Shown here in pieces: positions 33,273 to 41,421 of a stretch of 64,000 bases of DNA (position 1 is its first letter; each line of letters starts with the position of its first letter). The stretch covers positions 1,240,001 to 1,304,000 of the forward strand of contig NAKE01000001.1 of the NCBI GenBank assembly GCA_008680965.1. The letters are read 5' to 3'. This DNA is from Collinsella aerofaciens. Lineage in GTDB: Bacteria > Actinomycetota > Coriobacteriia > Coriobacteriales > Coriobacteriaceae. The notes under the pieces are model-generated. The model saw nothing but the letters and a program-made list of their open reading frames with translations. It did no database searches and was not told the DNA's origin. The translations under genes were made by a program, and so were the position numbers.

Positions 33273-34372
33273 ACGGATGCGTCTCCCTTCTGGCCGAGGC
33301 CCTCGGCAATTAAATCATGGAAGGTGGAAAGCGGCGTGCGGTCGATGCTGCAGCGACCAATGCCGTGCGGCATCACCAGGTCGATAGTGTCACCGGCGCG
33401 TTTTTTGTCGTGCAGCGCCTCGGCAAAGATAGCGTCGGCCGAAAGCTCGCAGCGGGTCTTGAGGCCATGACGGGCACAGAGCTCTTCGATGCGGTCAGGC
33501 AGCTCGGCGTCGCAAATGCCGTGTAGGGCGGCCGCACGCGTGATGATACCCATGCCGATCGACACACAGTTGCCGTGTCCCAGCTCAAAGTGCTCACAGG
33601 CCTCGACGGCATGTCCGGCGCTGTGCCCAAAGTTGAGCAGCTTGCGCTGGTTGGTCTCGCGCTCGTCGGCAACGACCACGGCGCGCTTGATGTCGATATT
33701 GCGGGCGATGATGAGCGCCACGCGGGCCACGTCGCGGTTCAGCAGCTCAAGCGTGAGCGGGGTCTTCTCCAGCTCGGCGAAAAGCTCCGGATCGGCAATC
33801 ACGGCGTGCTTGACGACCTCGCCGCAGCCGTCGGCGAACTGCTCGGGCGTGAGGGTGGCAAGGCATCCCACGTCGGCGATAACTACGCTCGGCTGCCAAA
33901 AGGCACCGGCGAGATTTTTGCCGGCGGCCAGGTCGATGGCCGTCTTGCCGCCCACCGACGAGTCAACCATGGCGAGCAGACTCGTGGGGATCTGCACAAA
34001 CTTGCAGCCACGCATGTAGGTGGCCGCCACAAAGCCGGCCACGTCGCCCACGACGCCGCCGCCGAGAGCCACGATCACGTCGGAGCGCGAAAGCTCGTGC
34101 TCGGCCACAAACTCCAAAATGGCAACGTAGGTCTCGGCACGCTTATGGGCCTCGCCGGCCTCGAAGGTGCATATGCTCACCTCGTAGCCTGCGGATTCGA
34201 GGCTCTGCTTAACGGGCATCTGGTAGAGAGGACCCACGTTGGTGTCCGTCACGATGACGGCGCGAGTGCCTCCGGCGGTGGCGCGAATGAGCGGCCCTGC
34301 CTGTTCCAGCAAAAAGGTGCCCACGTGTACCTGGTGGGGGCGTGCGGTGTCGATATCGATGGTAATCGCCAT
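33266..34372 (-). CDS. aroB: 3-dehydroquinate synthase
   Basis: Second pathway step: cyclises DAHP to 3-dehydroquinate using NAD and a divalent metal. The 368 residues include VALGGGVVGDVAGFVAATYMRG, the substrate/metal region VGGKTAIDLAAGKNLAGAFWQP, GCGEVVKHAVI and LNFGHSAGHAVE with metal-binding His. It overlaps aroA and follows tyrA after 36 nt. Confidence 0.95.
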   Translation of the reverse strand: MAITIDIDTARPHQVHVGTFLLEQAGPLIRATAGGTRAVIVTDTNVGPLYQMPVKQSLESAGYEVSICTFEAGEAHKRAETYVAILEFVAEHELSRSDVIVALGGGVVGDVAGFVAATYMRGCKFVQIPTSLLAMVDSSVGGKTAIDLAAGKNLAGAFWQPSVVIADVGCLATLTPEQFADGCGEVVKHAVIADPELFAELEKTPLTLELLNRDVARVALIIARNIDIKRAVVVADERETNQRKLLNFGHSAGHAVEACEHFELGHGNCVSIGMGIITRAAALHGICDAELPDRIEELCARHGLKTRCELSADAIFAEALHDKKRAGDTIDLVMPHGIGRCSIDRTPLSTFHDLIAEGLGQKGDASVC

Positions 34373-34408
34373 AAGCTATGGTCCTTTCGACCTGGCGTGA
34401 TGGGTGGT

Positions 34409-35323
34409 CTAGTGGGCGCTCTCGTCGTCGAGCGCGCGCTTGATGCGATCGCCCTCGGCAAGAAGATTCTCAAGATAACGCTGGTCGCGGTCTTTGAGCG
34501 CGCGGCTGTAGGCGCCGAGCGAATCGATCAGATGGTCGATCTCGAAGGCAAGCGCGTCGGCGTCGTCGATCATGAGCTCGGACCACATTTGCGGGTTGAG
34601 GTGGGCCACGCGCGTAAGGTCGCGGTAGCTACCGGCCGAAAAGCCGTGGTGGACCTGGGCGGTGGGGCTCTTTACGTAGGCGTTGGACACCACGTGTGCG
34701 AGCTGGCTCGTAAAGGCGATCACGCGGTCGTGCTCGGCGGCGGTGGTCACGCTGAACTTGCCAAAGCCCAAGGGGCGTACCATCTCGCGCACCTGGCCCA
34801 AAAGCTCAAGCTTAAGTGCGTCGTCCACTGCGGGCGGTACAAGCACGAGCGGTGCTCCCTGGAACAGGTCGGCGCGGGAATGCGCGTAGCCCGAGAACTG
34901 GGTGCCTGCCATGGGGTGTGCGCCCACAAAGTAGAAGCCGTGCTCTCGTGCGAGCTCAAAGGCCTGCTCACACACGATGCCTTTGACGCCCACGGTGTCG
35001 ATTACCACGGGGCCCATGATGGCTTCGGTGTCGGTGGCGTCGGCGAGCGCCTGGGCGTGGGCCTCGAGCCACTCGATGCATGCCTCGGGATAGCAGGCAA
35101 GGACGATGATGTCGCACTCACCGAGCGTTTCGTCGTTGAGCTCTCCGGCGACGGTGCCCATGCTGGCAGCCGTCATCACGTCATCGTCGGGGTCCCAGGC
35201 CAGCACGCGAACGCCCGCCTGCGCATAGCCGCGGGCAAAGCTGCCGCCGATCAGGCCCAAGCCGACGATGCCGGCGCACTTGGGGCCGCCTTGGTTGACG
35301 CGTGCGTTTCTCACCGTACCCAT
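34409..35323 (-). CDS. tyrA: Prephenate dehydrogenase
   Basis: Converts prephenate to 4-hydroxyphenylpyruvate on the tyrosine branch. The 304 residues open with the NAD-binding motif AGIVGLGLIGGSFARGYA, followed by DIIVLACYPEACIEWL, VGAHPMAGTQFSGYAHSRAD (conserved His/Met in the active site) and SQLAHVVSNAYVKS. No ACT or chorismate mutase domain is present, so mutase activity must come from PheA or elsewhere. It starts 3 nt after the DAHP synthase stop. Confidence 0.93.
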   Translation of the reverse strand: MGTVRNARVNQGGPKCAGIVGLGLIGGSFARGYAQAGVRVLAWDPDDDVMTAASMGTVAGELNDETLGECDIIVLACYPEACIEWLEAHAQALADATDTEAIMGPVVIDTVGVKGIVCEQAFELAREHGFYFVGAHPMAGTQFSGYAHSRADLFQGAPLVLVPPAVDDALKLELLGQVREMVRPLGFGKFSVTTAAEHDRVIAFTSQLAHVVSNAYVKSPTAQVHHGFSAGSYRDLTRVAHLNPQMWSELMIDDADALAFEIDHLIDSLGAYSRALKDRDQRYLENLLAEGDRIKRALDDESAH

Positions 35324-35326
35324 GGG

Positions 35327-36352
35327 TTACTCCTGAACGGTCTCTTGGCAGACGACCTCGCGGATGGCGCGGATGCGGCGCATGGTGTCGTCGAACTGGT
35401 CGGGGGTGAGGGCCTGAGCACCGTCGGACCAAGCGTGGCTCGGGTCGTCGTGGACCTCGATCTCCAGACCGTTGGCGCCGCAGGCAGTCGCGGCGAGCGC
35501 CATGGGCTCGACATAGCGGGTGTAGCCGGTGGCGTGGCTGGGGTCGGCGACGACGGGCAGGTGCGACAGGTGGTGCAGCACCGGCACGGCGTTGAGGTCG
35601 AAGGTGTTGCGGGTGCGGGTCTCGAAGGTGCGGATTCCGCGCTCGCACAGGATGACGTTGTCGTTGCCCTCGCTCATGATGTACTCGGCTGCCATAAGCA
35701 GCTCGTCGACGGTGCCGGACATGCCGCGCTTGAGCAGGATCGGGGTCTTGGTCTTGCCGACCTCCTTGAGCAGGGGGAAGTTTTGCGCGTTGCGGGCGCC
35801 GATCTGCATGACGTCGATCTTCTTATTCAAGAAGACCTGCACGTCGCGCGGGTCCATGATTTCGGTGACGATCGGCATGTCGAGCTCGGCGGATGCCTCG
35901 CATAGCAGGTCCAGGCCGGCGGGGCCCATGCCCTGGTAGGCGTAAGGGGAGGTGCGGGGCTTGTAGGCGCCACCGCGCAGCATCGTGGCGCCGGCGGCCT
36001 TTACGCGGCGTGCGATGCGAATGAGGTTCTCGCCCTCGACGGAGCAGGGGCCGGCGATGACCTGGAACTGGTCGCCGCCGATCTTGACGCCGTGGCCGCA
36101 GTCGATGACGGAGTCCTCGGGGTGGAACTTGCGGTTGGCACGCTTAAAGGGCTCGGAGACGCGCTGCACGCGCTCGACGACATCCATGGACTCGAGCAGG
36201 AACGGGTCGATCTTGGTCGTATCGCCCACCAGGCCGATGATGGTCTCGTTCTCGCCGCGCGAGACGTCGGTCTTGAGACCCTTCTTCTCAATCCAGCTGA
36301 CGATATGGCCGACGGCCTCGTCGCTGGCGCTCTGCTTTAAAATCGCAATCAT
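35327..36352 (-). CDS. aroF: 3-deoxy-7-phosphoheptulonate synthase, type I-beta
   Basis: Entry enzyme of the shikimate pathway: phosphoenolpyruvate plus erythrose-4-phosphate gives DAHP. The 341-residue protein has a small N-terminal ferredoxin-like domain (about residues 1-70, MIAILKQSASDEAVGHIVSW), as in Thermotoga-type enzymes where it mediates Phe/Tyr feedback. The barrel has VIAGPCSVEGENLIRIAR, MLRGGAYKPRTSPYAYQG, ILLKRGMSGTVDELLMAAEY and LPVVADPSHATG. ATG 36352 begins the ferredoxin-like strand. First gene of the operon, so control at its leader would govern the whole pathway. Confidence 0.94.
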   Translation of the reverse strand: MIAILKQSASDEAVGHIVSWIEKKGLKTDVSRGENETIIGLVGDTTKIDPFLLESMDVVERVQRVSEPFKRANRKFHPEDSVIDCGHGVKIGGDQFQVIAGPCSVEGENLIRIARRVKAAGATMLRGGAYKPRTSPYAYQGMGPAGLDLLCEASAELDMPIVTEIMDPRDVQVFLNKKIDVMQIGARNAQNFPLLKEVGKTKTPILLKRGMSGTVDELLMAAEYIMSEGNDNVILCERGIRTFETRTRNTFDLNAVPVLHHLSHLPVVADPSHATGYTRYVEPMALAATACGANGLEIEVHDDPSHAWSDGAQALTPDQFDDTMRRIRAIREVVCQETVQE

Positions 36353-36423
36353 GGTGTGCCTCTCACCTCGATGGATAGCTCTTGCAAAAACGGCCCGCAT
36401 CGCGAGCCGTTATATATGTGCAT
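36349..36423 (-). promoter_or_regulatory. Possible attenuator leader with a 24-codon ORF upstream of aroF
   Basis: On the minus strand an ATG at 36423 opens 24 codons whose TGA (36351-36349) overlaps the aroF ATG. The leader also forms a hairpin: AACGGCTCGC and GCGGGCCGTT (36389-36411, one G-T pair, 3-nt loop) followed by a T run, i.e. a terminator shape. A TATAAA lies just upstream of the ORF. The ORF has only one Tyr and one Phe, so classical peptide attenuation is not obvious; a protein- or RNA-based control is also possible. Confidence 0.5.
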
Positions 36424-36513
36424 GAGAGTTTATACTAATTATTTCACTTTTGCGTTCTAAAGTGAGCCTCTGCGCCGTGTCTCCCACGTAATTGCAAAGC
36501 TTTTTCTATTCTT

Positions 36514-36543
36514 TTGTTAGCCCGTGGCGCACTTGGGTATAAT
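36514..36543 (+). promoter_or_regulatory. Promoter of the tRNA-Arg(CCG) gene
   Basis: TTGTTA at 36514-36519 and TATAAT at 36538-36543 are separated by 18 nt, a good housekeeping sigma-factor promoter. The tRNA starts 12 nt after the -10 box. Confidence 0.75.
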
Positions 36544-36554
36544 GCCAACCGTTC

Positions 36555-36631
36555 GCCCTATTAGCTCAGGGGATTAGAGCGTCTGCCTCCGGAGCAGAAG
36601 GCCGTTGGTTCGAATCCAACATGGGGCACCA
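36555..36631 (+). tRNA. tRNA-Arg (anticodon CCG)
   Basis: Acceptor GCCCTAT pairs with ATGGGGC (one wobble), the anticodon stem-loop is CTGCCTCCGGAGCAG with anticodon CCG, the T-arm is GGTTCGAATCC and CCA is encoded. It reads CGG codons. The ATPase gene follows within 80 nt with only a weak hairpin between them, so read-through is possible. Confidence 0.94.
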
Positions 36632-36706
36632 TCGAACGTAAGACCGTCCGAACCTCGCATGGTCCGGGCGGGTTTCTTATGCCGACGCGACGTGATGGGA
36701 CGTGGT

Positions 36707-39445
36707 ATGGCAGCAACGGATATCGAGCGTGGGCTTTCGACCGCCGAGGTCGAGGAGCGCATCGCCTCCGGTAAGATCAACCGCAACATGGAGCTTAAGA
36801 CCAAATCGGTCAAAGAGCTCATCATCGAGAACCTCTGCACGCTGTTTAACTTGATCAACGCTGTCTTGGCGATTTTGGTGTTGCTGACCGGATCGTTCAA
36901 GAACCTCACGTTCCTGTTCGTGGTGTTTTTGAATACCGCCATCGGCGTCATTCAGTCCATGCGCTCCAAGAAGATGGTCGATAAGCTTACGCTGCTGACC
37001 TCTAAGAAGGCCATCGCGGTGCGCGACGGTGCCGAGGTGGAGCTCGACTTGGACCAGATCGTGCTCGATGACATCATCCGCTTGGGGCGCGGTGACCAGA
37101 TTCCGGCCGACGCCGTGGTGGTTTCGGGCGAGGCACTCGTGAACGAGAGCCTGCTGACGGGCGAGAGCGATCTCATCAAAAAGCAGCCCGGCTCCGAGCT
37201 CATGAGCGGCAGCTTTATCGACTCGGGCCTGCTGCGCGCCCGCGTGATCCATGTTGGCGCCGACAACTACGTGGCCAAGATCAACAACGAGGCCAAGTAC
37301 GCCAAAAAGGTCAATTCCGAGATCATGAATGAGCTCAACGCCATCGTGCGCTTTGCGAGCCTCATTATGATTCCGCTCGGCCTGGCGCTCTTTGCCTCGA
37401 GCGTGAGCGAGCTGTGGGATGCCGCCGGTACGCCGGGCGATAGCGCGCTTTCGTGGTGTTTTTCCGAGCTGCTTGCCGGTCGCGTGCCTTCGTCGGCGCT
37501 GCTGTCTACGGTGGGCGCTCTTTTGGGCATGATTCCGCAGGGCCTGGTGCTGCTGACTTCGTCGGTGCTTGCCATCGCCACGGTGCGCCTGGCGCGCCGC
37601 AAGGTGCTCGCGCAGCAGCTCTACTGCATCGAGACGCTCGCGCGCGTCGACGTGCTGTGCCTAGACAAGACCGGCACCATCACGTCGGGTCGTATGGAGG
37701 TCGAGGGCACCTATCCGTTGCCGATCGAGGGCGTTGGCATGAGCGCGGGGGAGGGCGAGGCGCCTGTCCCCGTCGATACCACGGTGCTCGATTTTGCGCT
37801 CGCCAACGTGGCGCGTGCCACCTCGGCAGACGCCAACGAGACCTGTCAGGCGCTGCTCAACTATTACGCTGACCGCCCGGTCGAGGTTTCCGAGCCGCTG
37901 GCGGTCATTCCGTTCTCTTCGTCCAAAAAGTGGAGCGGCGCCTCGTTTGCGCAGGGCTCCTATGTGATGGGCGCAGCGCAATTTGTGCTTTCGGAGCGCG
38001 TCTTTGCGCAGGTCGAGAACCGTGTGGCCGAGCTTGCCGACACCTGCCGCGTGCTTGTTGTGGCCCGTGTGGACGGCTTTACGCCCGATGGCGATATGGT
38101 GGGCGAGGCAGAGCCTGTGGGCTTTGTGACCATTCGCGATGAGATCCGCTCCTCGGCCGCCGAGACCATCGGCTACTTTAACGAGCAGGGCGTGACCCTC
38201 AACGTGATCAGCGGCGACGACCCACGTACGGTGTCGTCGATCGCGCGCGTGGTGGGCGTTCCGGGGGCCGATGCCTACGTCGACGCCACGACGCTCGATA
38301 CGCCGTCCAAGATTGATGCGGCGGTTGACCGCTATCACGTCTTTGGTCGCGTGACCCCGCAGCAAAAGCGCGAACTCGTGCAGGCGCTCAAGCGTCGCGA
38401 CCATACCGTTGCCATGACGGGCGACGGCGTCAACGACGTGCTGGCGCTCAAGGAAGCCGACTGTTCTGTGGCCATGGCCGCCGGTTCCGATGCCGCGCGC
38501 AACGTGGCCGAAATCGTGCTGGTCGACAACGATTTTGCCTCGATGCCCGCCGTGGTGGCCGAGGGCCGTCGCTCCATCAACAACCTGCAGCGCTCTGCGG
38601 CGCTGTTTCTGACCAAGACGCTGTTCTCGATGGGCTTGGCGGCACTGTGCATCGCGTTTCCGCCGTATCCCTTTGAGCCGATTCAGATGACACTCATCAA
38701 CTTCTTCTGCATCGGCGCGCCGGGCTTTGTGCTGGGTTTGGAGCCCAACAACGCCCGCGTGAAGGGGTCATTCTCGACCAACGTGCTCAAGCGTGCGCTG
38801 CCGGCGTCGCTGGCGGTTATTATGGCTGCGGCGCTCGATATCTTTGTGGCGCGCGTGTTCGGCTTTAACCAGCTCACCCTATCGACCATGTGCCTGCTTA
38901 CGTCGTGCGCGGCGAGCGTGAGCCTGATCTGGCGCATCTCACAGCCGCTCACTCCCTTGCGCGTGGTGCTCTTTGTATTTGTCGTCGTCGGCATCTTGGC
39001 GGGTGTTATCGGATTCCCGGAGCTGCTGTCCATCGCCAACCTGTCGATGGGCGAGGCCGTTATCTTGCTGGCGATCGTCGTCTTTACCTGCACGGTGTTC
39101 TTTAAGCTCGCCACGATGATAGATTCGCTTAAGCCGCGTCGTCGCCATGCTGCCACCGGCTTTGGCCGTGGCGTTCGCGTCCGTTTGGGTCGTGGTGGCG
39201 GCAAGGTGAGCTCGACGGGCTCAACTGCCCAGCGTTTTGCCAAGCGCGTCGCCGTCGATATGGCGCAGCGCCGTGAGGAGCGCACCGCTCGCGAGGCCGA
39301 GGTTCGCGCGCTCGAGGGTGTGGAAAAGGCCCAGCCCAAGAAAAAGAAGGGCACGGGCGTCACTCGCTCGCGTGTGACCAAATCGGCCCAAGGCATCAAG
39401 GTCTCGATGCCCAGCAAGAAGAAAAAGCCCGCAAATAAAGCCTAG
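36707..39445 (+). CDS. Cation-transporting P-type ATPase
   Basis: A 912-residue membrane pump. Order: N-terminal cytosolic segment, two membrane helices, actuator domain with LLTGESD, two more helices with a MIPQGLVLLTSSVLAIATVRL core, phosphorylation site DKTGT at Asp320, nucleotide-binding domain, hinge TGDGVNDVLALKEADCSVAM, six further helices and a Lys/Arg-rich C-terminal tail of about 90 residues (ending KKKKPANKA). The membrane-core motif lacks the CPC of heavy-metal pumps, pointing to a P2-like cation pump; the ion is unknown. ATG 36707 is preferred because GGGA precedes it; ATG 36695 is an alternative. Confidence 0.88.
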   Translation: MAATDIERGLSTAEVEERIASGKINRNMELKTKSVKELIIENLCTLFNLINAVLAILVLLTGSFKNLTFLFVVFLNTAIGVIQSMRSKKMVDKLTLLTSKKAIAVRDGAEVELDLDQIVLDDIIRLGRGDQIPADAVVVSGEALVNESLLTGESDLIKKQPGSELMSGSFIDSGLLRARVIHVGADNYVAKINNEAKYAKKVNSEIMNELNAIVRFASLIMIPLGLALFASSVSELWDAAGTPGDSALSWCFSELLAGRVPSSALLSTVGALLGMIPQGLVLLTSSVLAIATVRLARRKVLAQQLYCIETLARVDVLCLDKTGTITSGRMEVEGTYPLPIEGVGMSAGEGEAPVPVDTTVLDFALANVARATSADANETCQALLNYYADRPVEVSEPLAVIPFSSSKKWSGASFAQGSYVMGAAQFVLSERVFAQVENRVAELADTCRVLVVARVDGFTPDGDMVGEAEPVGFVTIRDEIRSSAAETIGYFNEQGVTLNVISGDDPRTVSSIARVVGVPGADAYVDATTLDTPSKIDAAVDRYHVFGRVTPQQKRELVQALKRRDHTVAMTGDGVNDVLALKEADCSVAMAAGSDAARNVAEIVLVDNDFASMPAVVAEGRRSINNLQRSAALFLTKTLFSMGLAALCIAFPPYPFEPIQMTLINFFCIGAPGFVLGLEPNNARVKGSFSTNVLKRALPASLAVIMAAALDIFVARVFGFNQLTLSTMCLLTSCAASVSLIWRISQPLTPLRVVLFVFVVVGILAGVIGFPELLSIANLSMGEAVILLAIVVFTCTVFFKLATMIDSLKPRRRHAATGFGRGVRVRLGRGGGKVSSTGSTAQRFAKRVAVDMAQRREERTAREAEVRALEGVEKAQPKKKKGTGVTRSRVTKSAQGIKVSMPSKKKKPANKA

Positions 39446-39459
39446 CTTCAGCCGCCCGG

Positions 39460-39498
39460 GGGATGATTTTCTAATCCCCGTCCCAGAAAAATCATCCC
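39460..39498. repeat. Hairpin after the ATPase gene, terminator or REP-like
   Basis: GGGATGATTTTCT (39460-39472) pairs with AGAAAAATCATCCC (39485-39498) with a one-base bulge. It ends the ATPase transcript or represents a dispersed palindromic repeat. No strong T run follows on the plus strand. Confidence 0.55.
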
Positions 39499-39607
39499 TC
39501 CACAAAGACTACCCTGGCGATGTTGAATTGGTGCCTTGCTCCTGTGGGGGCGTGGCGATGTTATGCTCTAACCTCGACTGTATGAATTGCTCCGAAAAGA
39601 GGAAGCC

Positions 39608-40762
39608 GTGATCTGCCCGCATTGCCTTAAGACCATAGAGGACGGCGCCTCGTTCTGCCCCTATTGCAACGCATACGTTGGTCCGGGCGACGGTCCCGAG
39701 CATACCGAGTTCGTATTCTGCGATGGTTGTGGCGCACGCCTGTCCCCGCATGATCGCACCTGTCCCAAGTGCGGGCGCCCCGCCCCGGGCATCCTTTCCA
39801 AAGACGCGGCCGCATCCGATTTGGCGGCAGGCCACACGGCCGGCTTCCCGCGCTTGACGCAGGAGCAGATCGATACTGAGGTGCCCCATGCGCCGGCCTC
39901 TGCCGCCGCGGTGCTCTCGGATGCCGCCGATCCCAACGAGACCTGCGTGCTGCCGGCCTTCGACAAGGATTTTGGCATCCCCAAGGTCGATATCCCCACA
40001 CCGGTGTCCCTGCGCGATGATGTCCAGCCCAAAAAGCAAAAGGCCAAGCGCAAGGTCCATCCCGACGAGGATGCCTATCACAAGCACAAGCGCCATATCC
40101 CCAAACCGCTTATCGTCATCGCGGTGCTCGCCGCCGTGTGCGGTGGTGCGTATTGGTTTGTGACTGCCGATCCTATGGGCGTCATGCCCGGCTTCTACGA
40201 CCAGTTTGGCCAGGCCGCCAAGACCACCTTCCCGTCGCGCCAAAAGGGCGAGGCCACCGAGAAAGAGTCCAAGCAAGAGGATGCGTCCGAGGTCGTTCAG
40301 GAGGAGACCGTCTTAACCGACGACCAGCTCTACGCCAGGCTCGACGGCCTGTACCAGACCATCGTGTCGTACAGCGACGATGATCAGATCGGCGAGGTCA
40401 TCGATTCGTTTAATAACGGCTATCTGCGTACGCCGCTCTCCACCCGCCAGGAGCTGTCGCAGAGCGCTTATGCCCTGCGCGATCAGATTAAAAAGACCCA
40501 GGATGAGCTCAATAACCTCAAGGTTCAGGACGACACCGTCTATGCGGAGGACATCGATCATCTAAAGCAGCTTGCCCAGTGGATGTACGAGCGTGTCGAC
40601 GTGATCTGCCAGAGCTGGGATATCTCGCTGTCCATTCCCGACGGCGAGTCGCTGAGCGCCCGTCAGAGCGAGATCCTGGCGCCCATCGCACAAGGCGGCA
40701 ACAGCGCGCTTAACCAGTACGACGCCAACGTGAGCGCATGGAGACCGCAGCAACGTTCGTAA
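39608..40762 (+). CDS. Zinc-ribbon membrane protein of unknown function
   Basis: A 384-residue protein with two tandem zinc ribbons at its N terminus (CPHC...CPYC and CDGC...CPKC), a Pro/Ala-rich linker, a basic patch KKQKAKRKVHPDED, one membrane helix near residue 165 (PLIVIAVLAAVCGGAYWFV) and an extracellular helical domain of about 190 residues. The layout suggests a cytosolic sensor or scaffold linked to an exported domain. GTG 39608 is chosen because AGAGGA precedes it and the ribbon starts immediately. No function is known; the nearby cell-wall genes are suggestive only. Confidence 0.7.
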   Translation: MICPHCLKTIEDGASFCPYCNAYVGPGDGPEHTEFVFCDGCGARLSPHDRTCPKCGRPAPGILSKDAAASDLAAGHTAGFPRLTQEQIDTEVPHAPASAAAVLSDAADPNETCVLPAFDKDFGIPKVDIPTPVSLRDDVQPKKQKAKRKVHPDEDAYHKHKRHIPKPLIVIAVLAAVCGGAYWFVTADPMGVMPGFYDQFGQAAKTTFPSRQKGEATEKESKQEDASEVVQEETVLTDDQLYARLDGLYQTIVSYSDDDQIGEVIDSFNNGYLRTPLSTRQELSQSAYALRDQIKKTQDELNNLKVQDDTVYAEDIDHLKQLAQWMYERVDVICQSWDISLSIPDGESLSARQSEILAPIAQGGNSALNQYDANVSAWRPQQRS

Positions 40763-40798
40763 TTTGTTGCCCTCCGGCGGCATAACCTGCGTGCGCAA

Positions 40799-40828
40799 TT
40801 GATGGAAGCCCGTGCTTATTGCTACAAT
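40799..40828 (+). promoter_or_regulatory. Promoter of the cyclophilin-TPR genes
   Basis: TTGATG at 40799-40804 and TACAAT at 40823-40828 with 18-nt spacing, about 40 nt upstream of the cyclophilin start. Confidence 0.65.
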
Positions 40829-40867
40829 TTGACCAAATATGCTTTAAGCGCACGAGGAAGGAACCAC

Positions 40868-41410
40868 ATGTTTGGTTTTAAGAAAGAGCTCTACACGCCC
40901 GAGTATCAGCTTGCCGGCGATGAGTGCGCGGTGATCGAGACGTCGAAGGGCACCATCAAGGTCAAGTTTGACGGCGAGGGCGCCCCCATCCACGTGGCGA
41001 ACTTCTGCGAGCTTTCCACGATGGGTTTTTACGACGGCCTTAAGTTCCATCGCTATGTGCCCGGTTTTGTGATCCAGGGCGGCGACCCCAATACCCGCGA
41101 TATGTCCGGCGCCGATGTCGCCGCCGGCCTTGAGGGCCCCGACGGCATGCCCGGTACCGGTGGCCCCGGCTACTGCATCAAGGGCGAGTTCGCTACCAAC
41201 CCGCGTAACAGCCACGTCGACGGCGCGCTTGCCATGGCACGTTCCATGGATCCCGATTCCGCAGGTTCGCAGTTCTACTTCTGCCTGGGTGCCCAGCACA
41301 ACCTCGACTCCGGCTATACCGTCTTTGGCACCACGGTCGAGGGCCTCGACGTCATCTCGCAGCTGCGTGCCGGTGACGAGATCGTCCATGTCGAGATCGT
41401 TCACGAGTAA
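40868..41410 (+). CDS. Cyclophilin-type peptidyl-prolyl cis-trans isomerase
   Basis: A 180-residue cytoplasmic cyclophilin that speeds Xaa-Pro isomerisation. Motifs are VANFCELSTMGFYDGLKFHR, FVIQGGDP, GALAMARSMDPDSAGSQFYF and GYTVFGTTVEGLDVI. No signal peptide is visible. ATG 40868 has GGAAGGAA upstream; the longer frame begins in the promoter. A TPR membrane protein follows 11 nt later, so they may be co-transcribed. Confidence 0.93.
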   Translation: MFGFKKELYTPEYQLAGDECAVIETSKGTIKVKFDGEGAPIHVANFCELSTMGFYDGLKFHRYVPGFVIQGGDPNTRDMSGADVAAGLEGPDGMPGTGGPGYCIKGEFATNPRNSHVDGALAMARSMDPDSAGSQFYFCLGAQHNLDSGYTVFGTTVEGLDVISQLRAGDEIVHVEIVHE

Positions 41411-41421
41411 AGGGGACTTCC

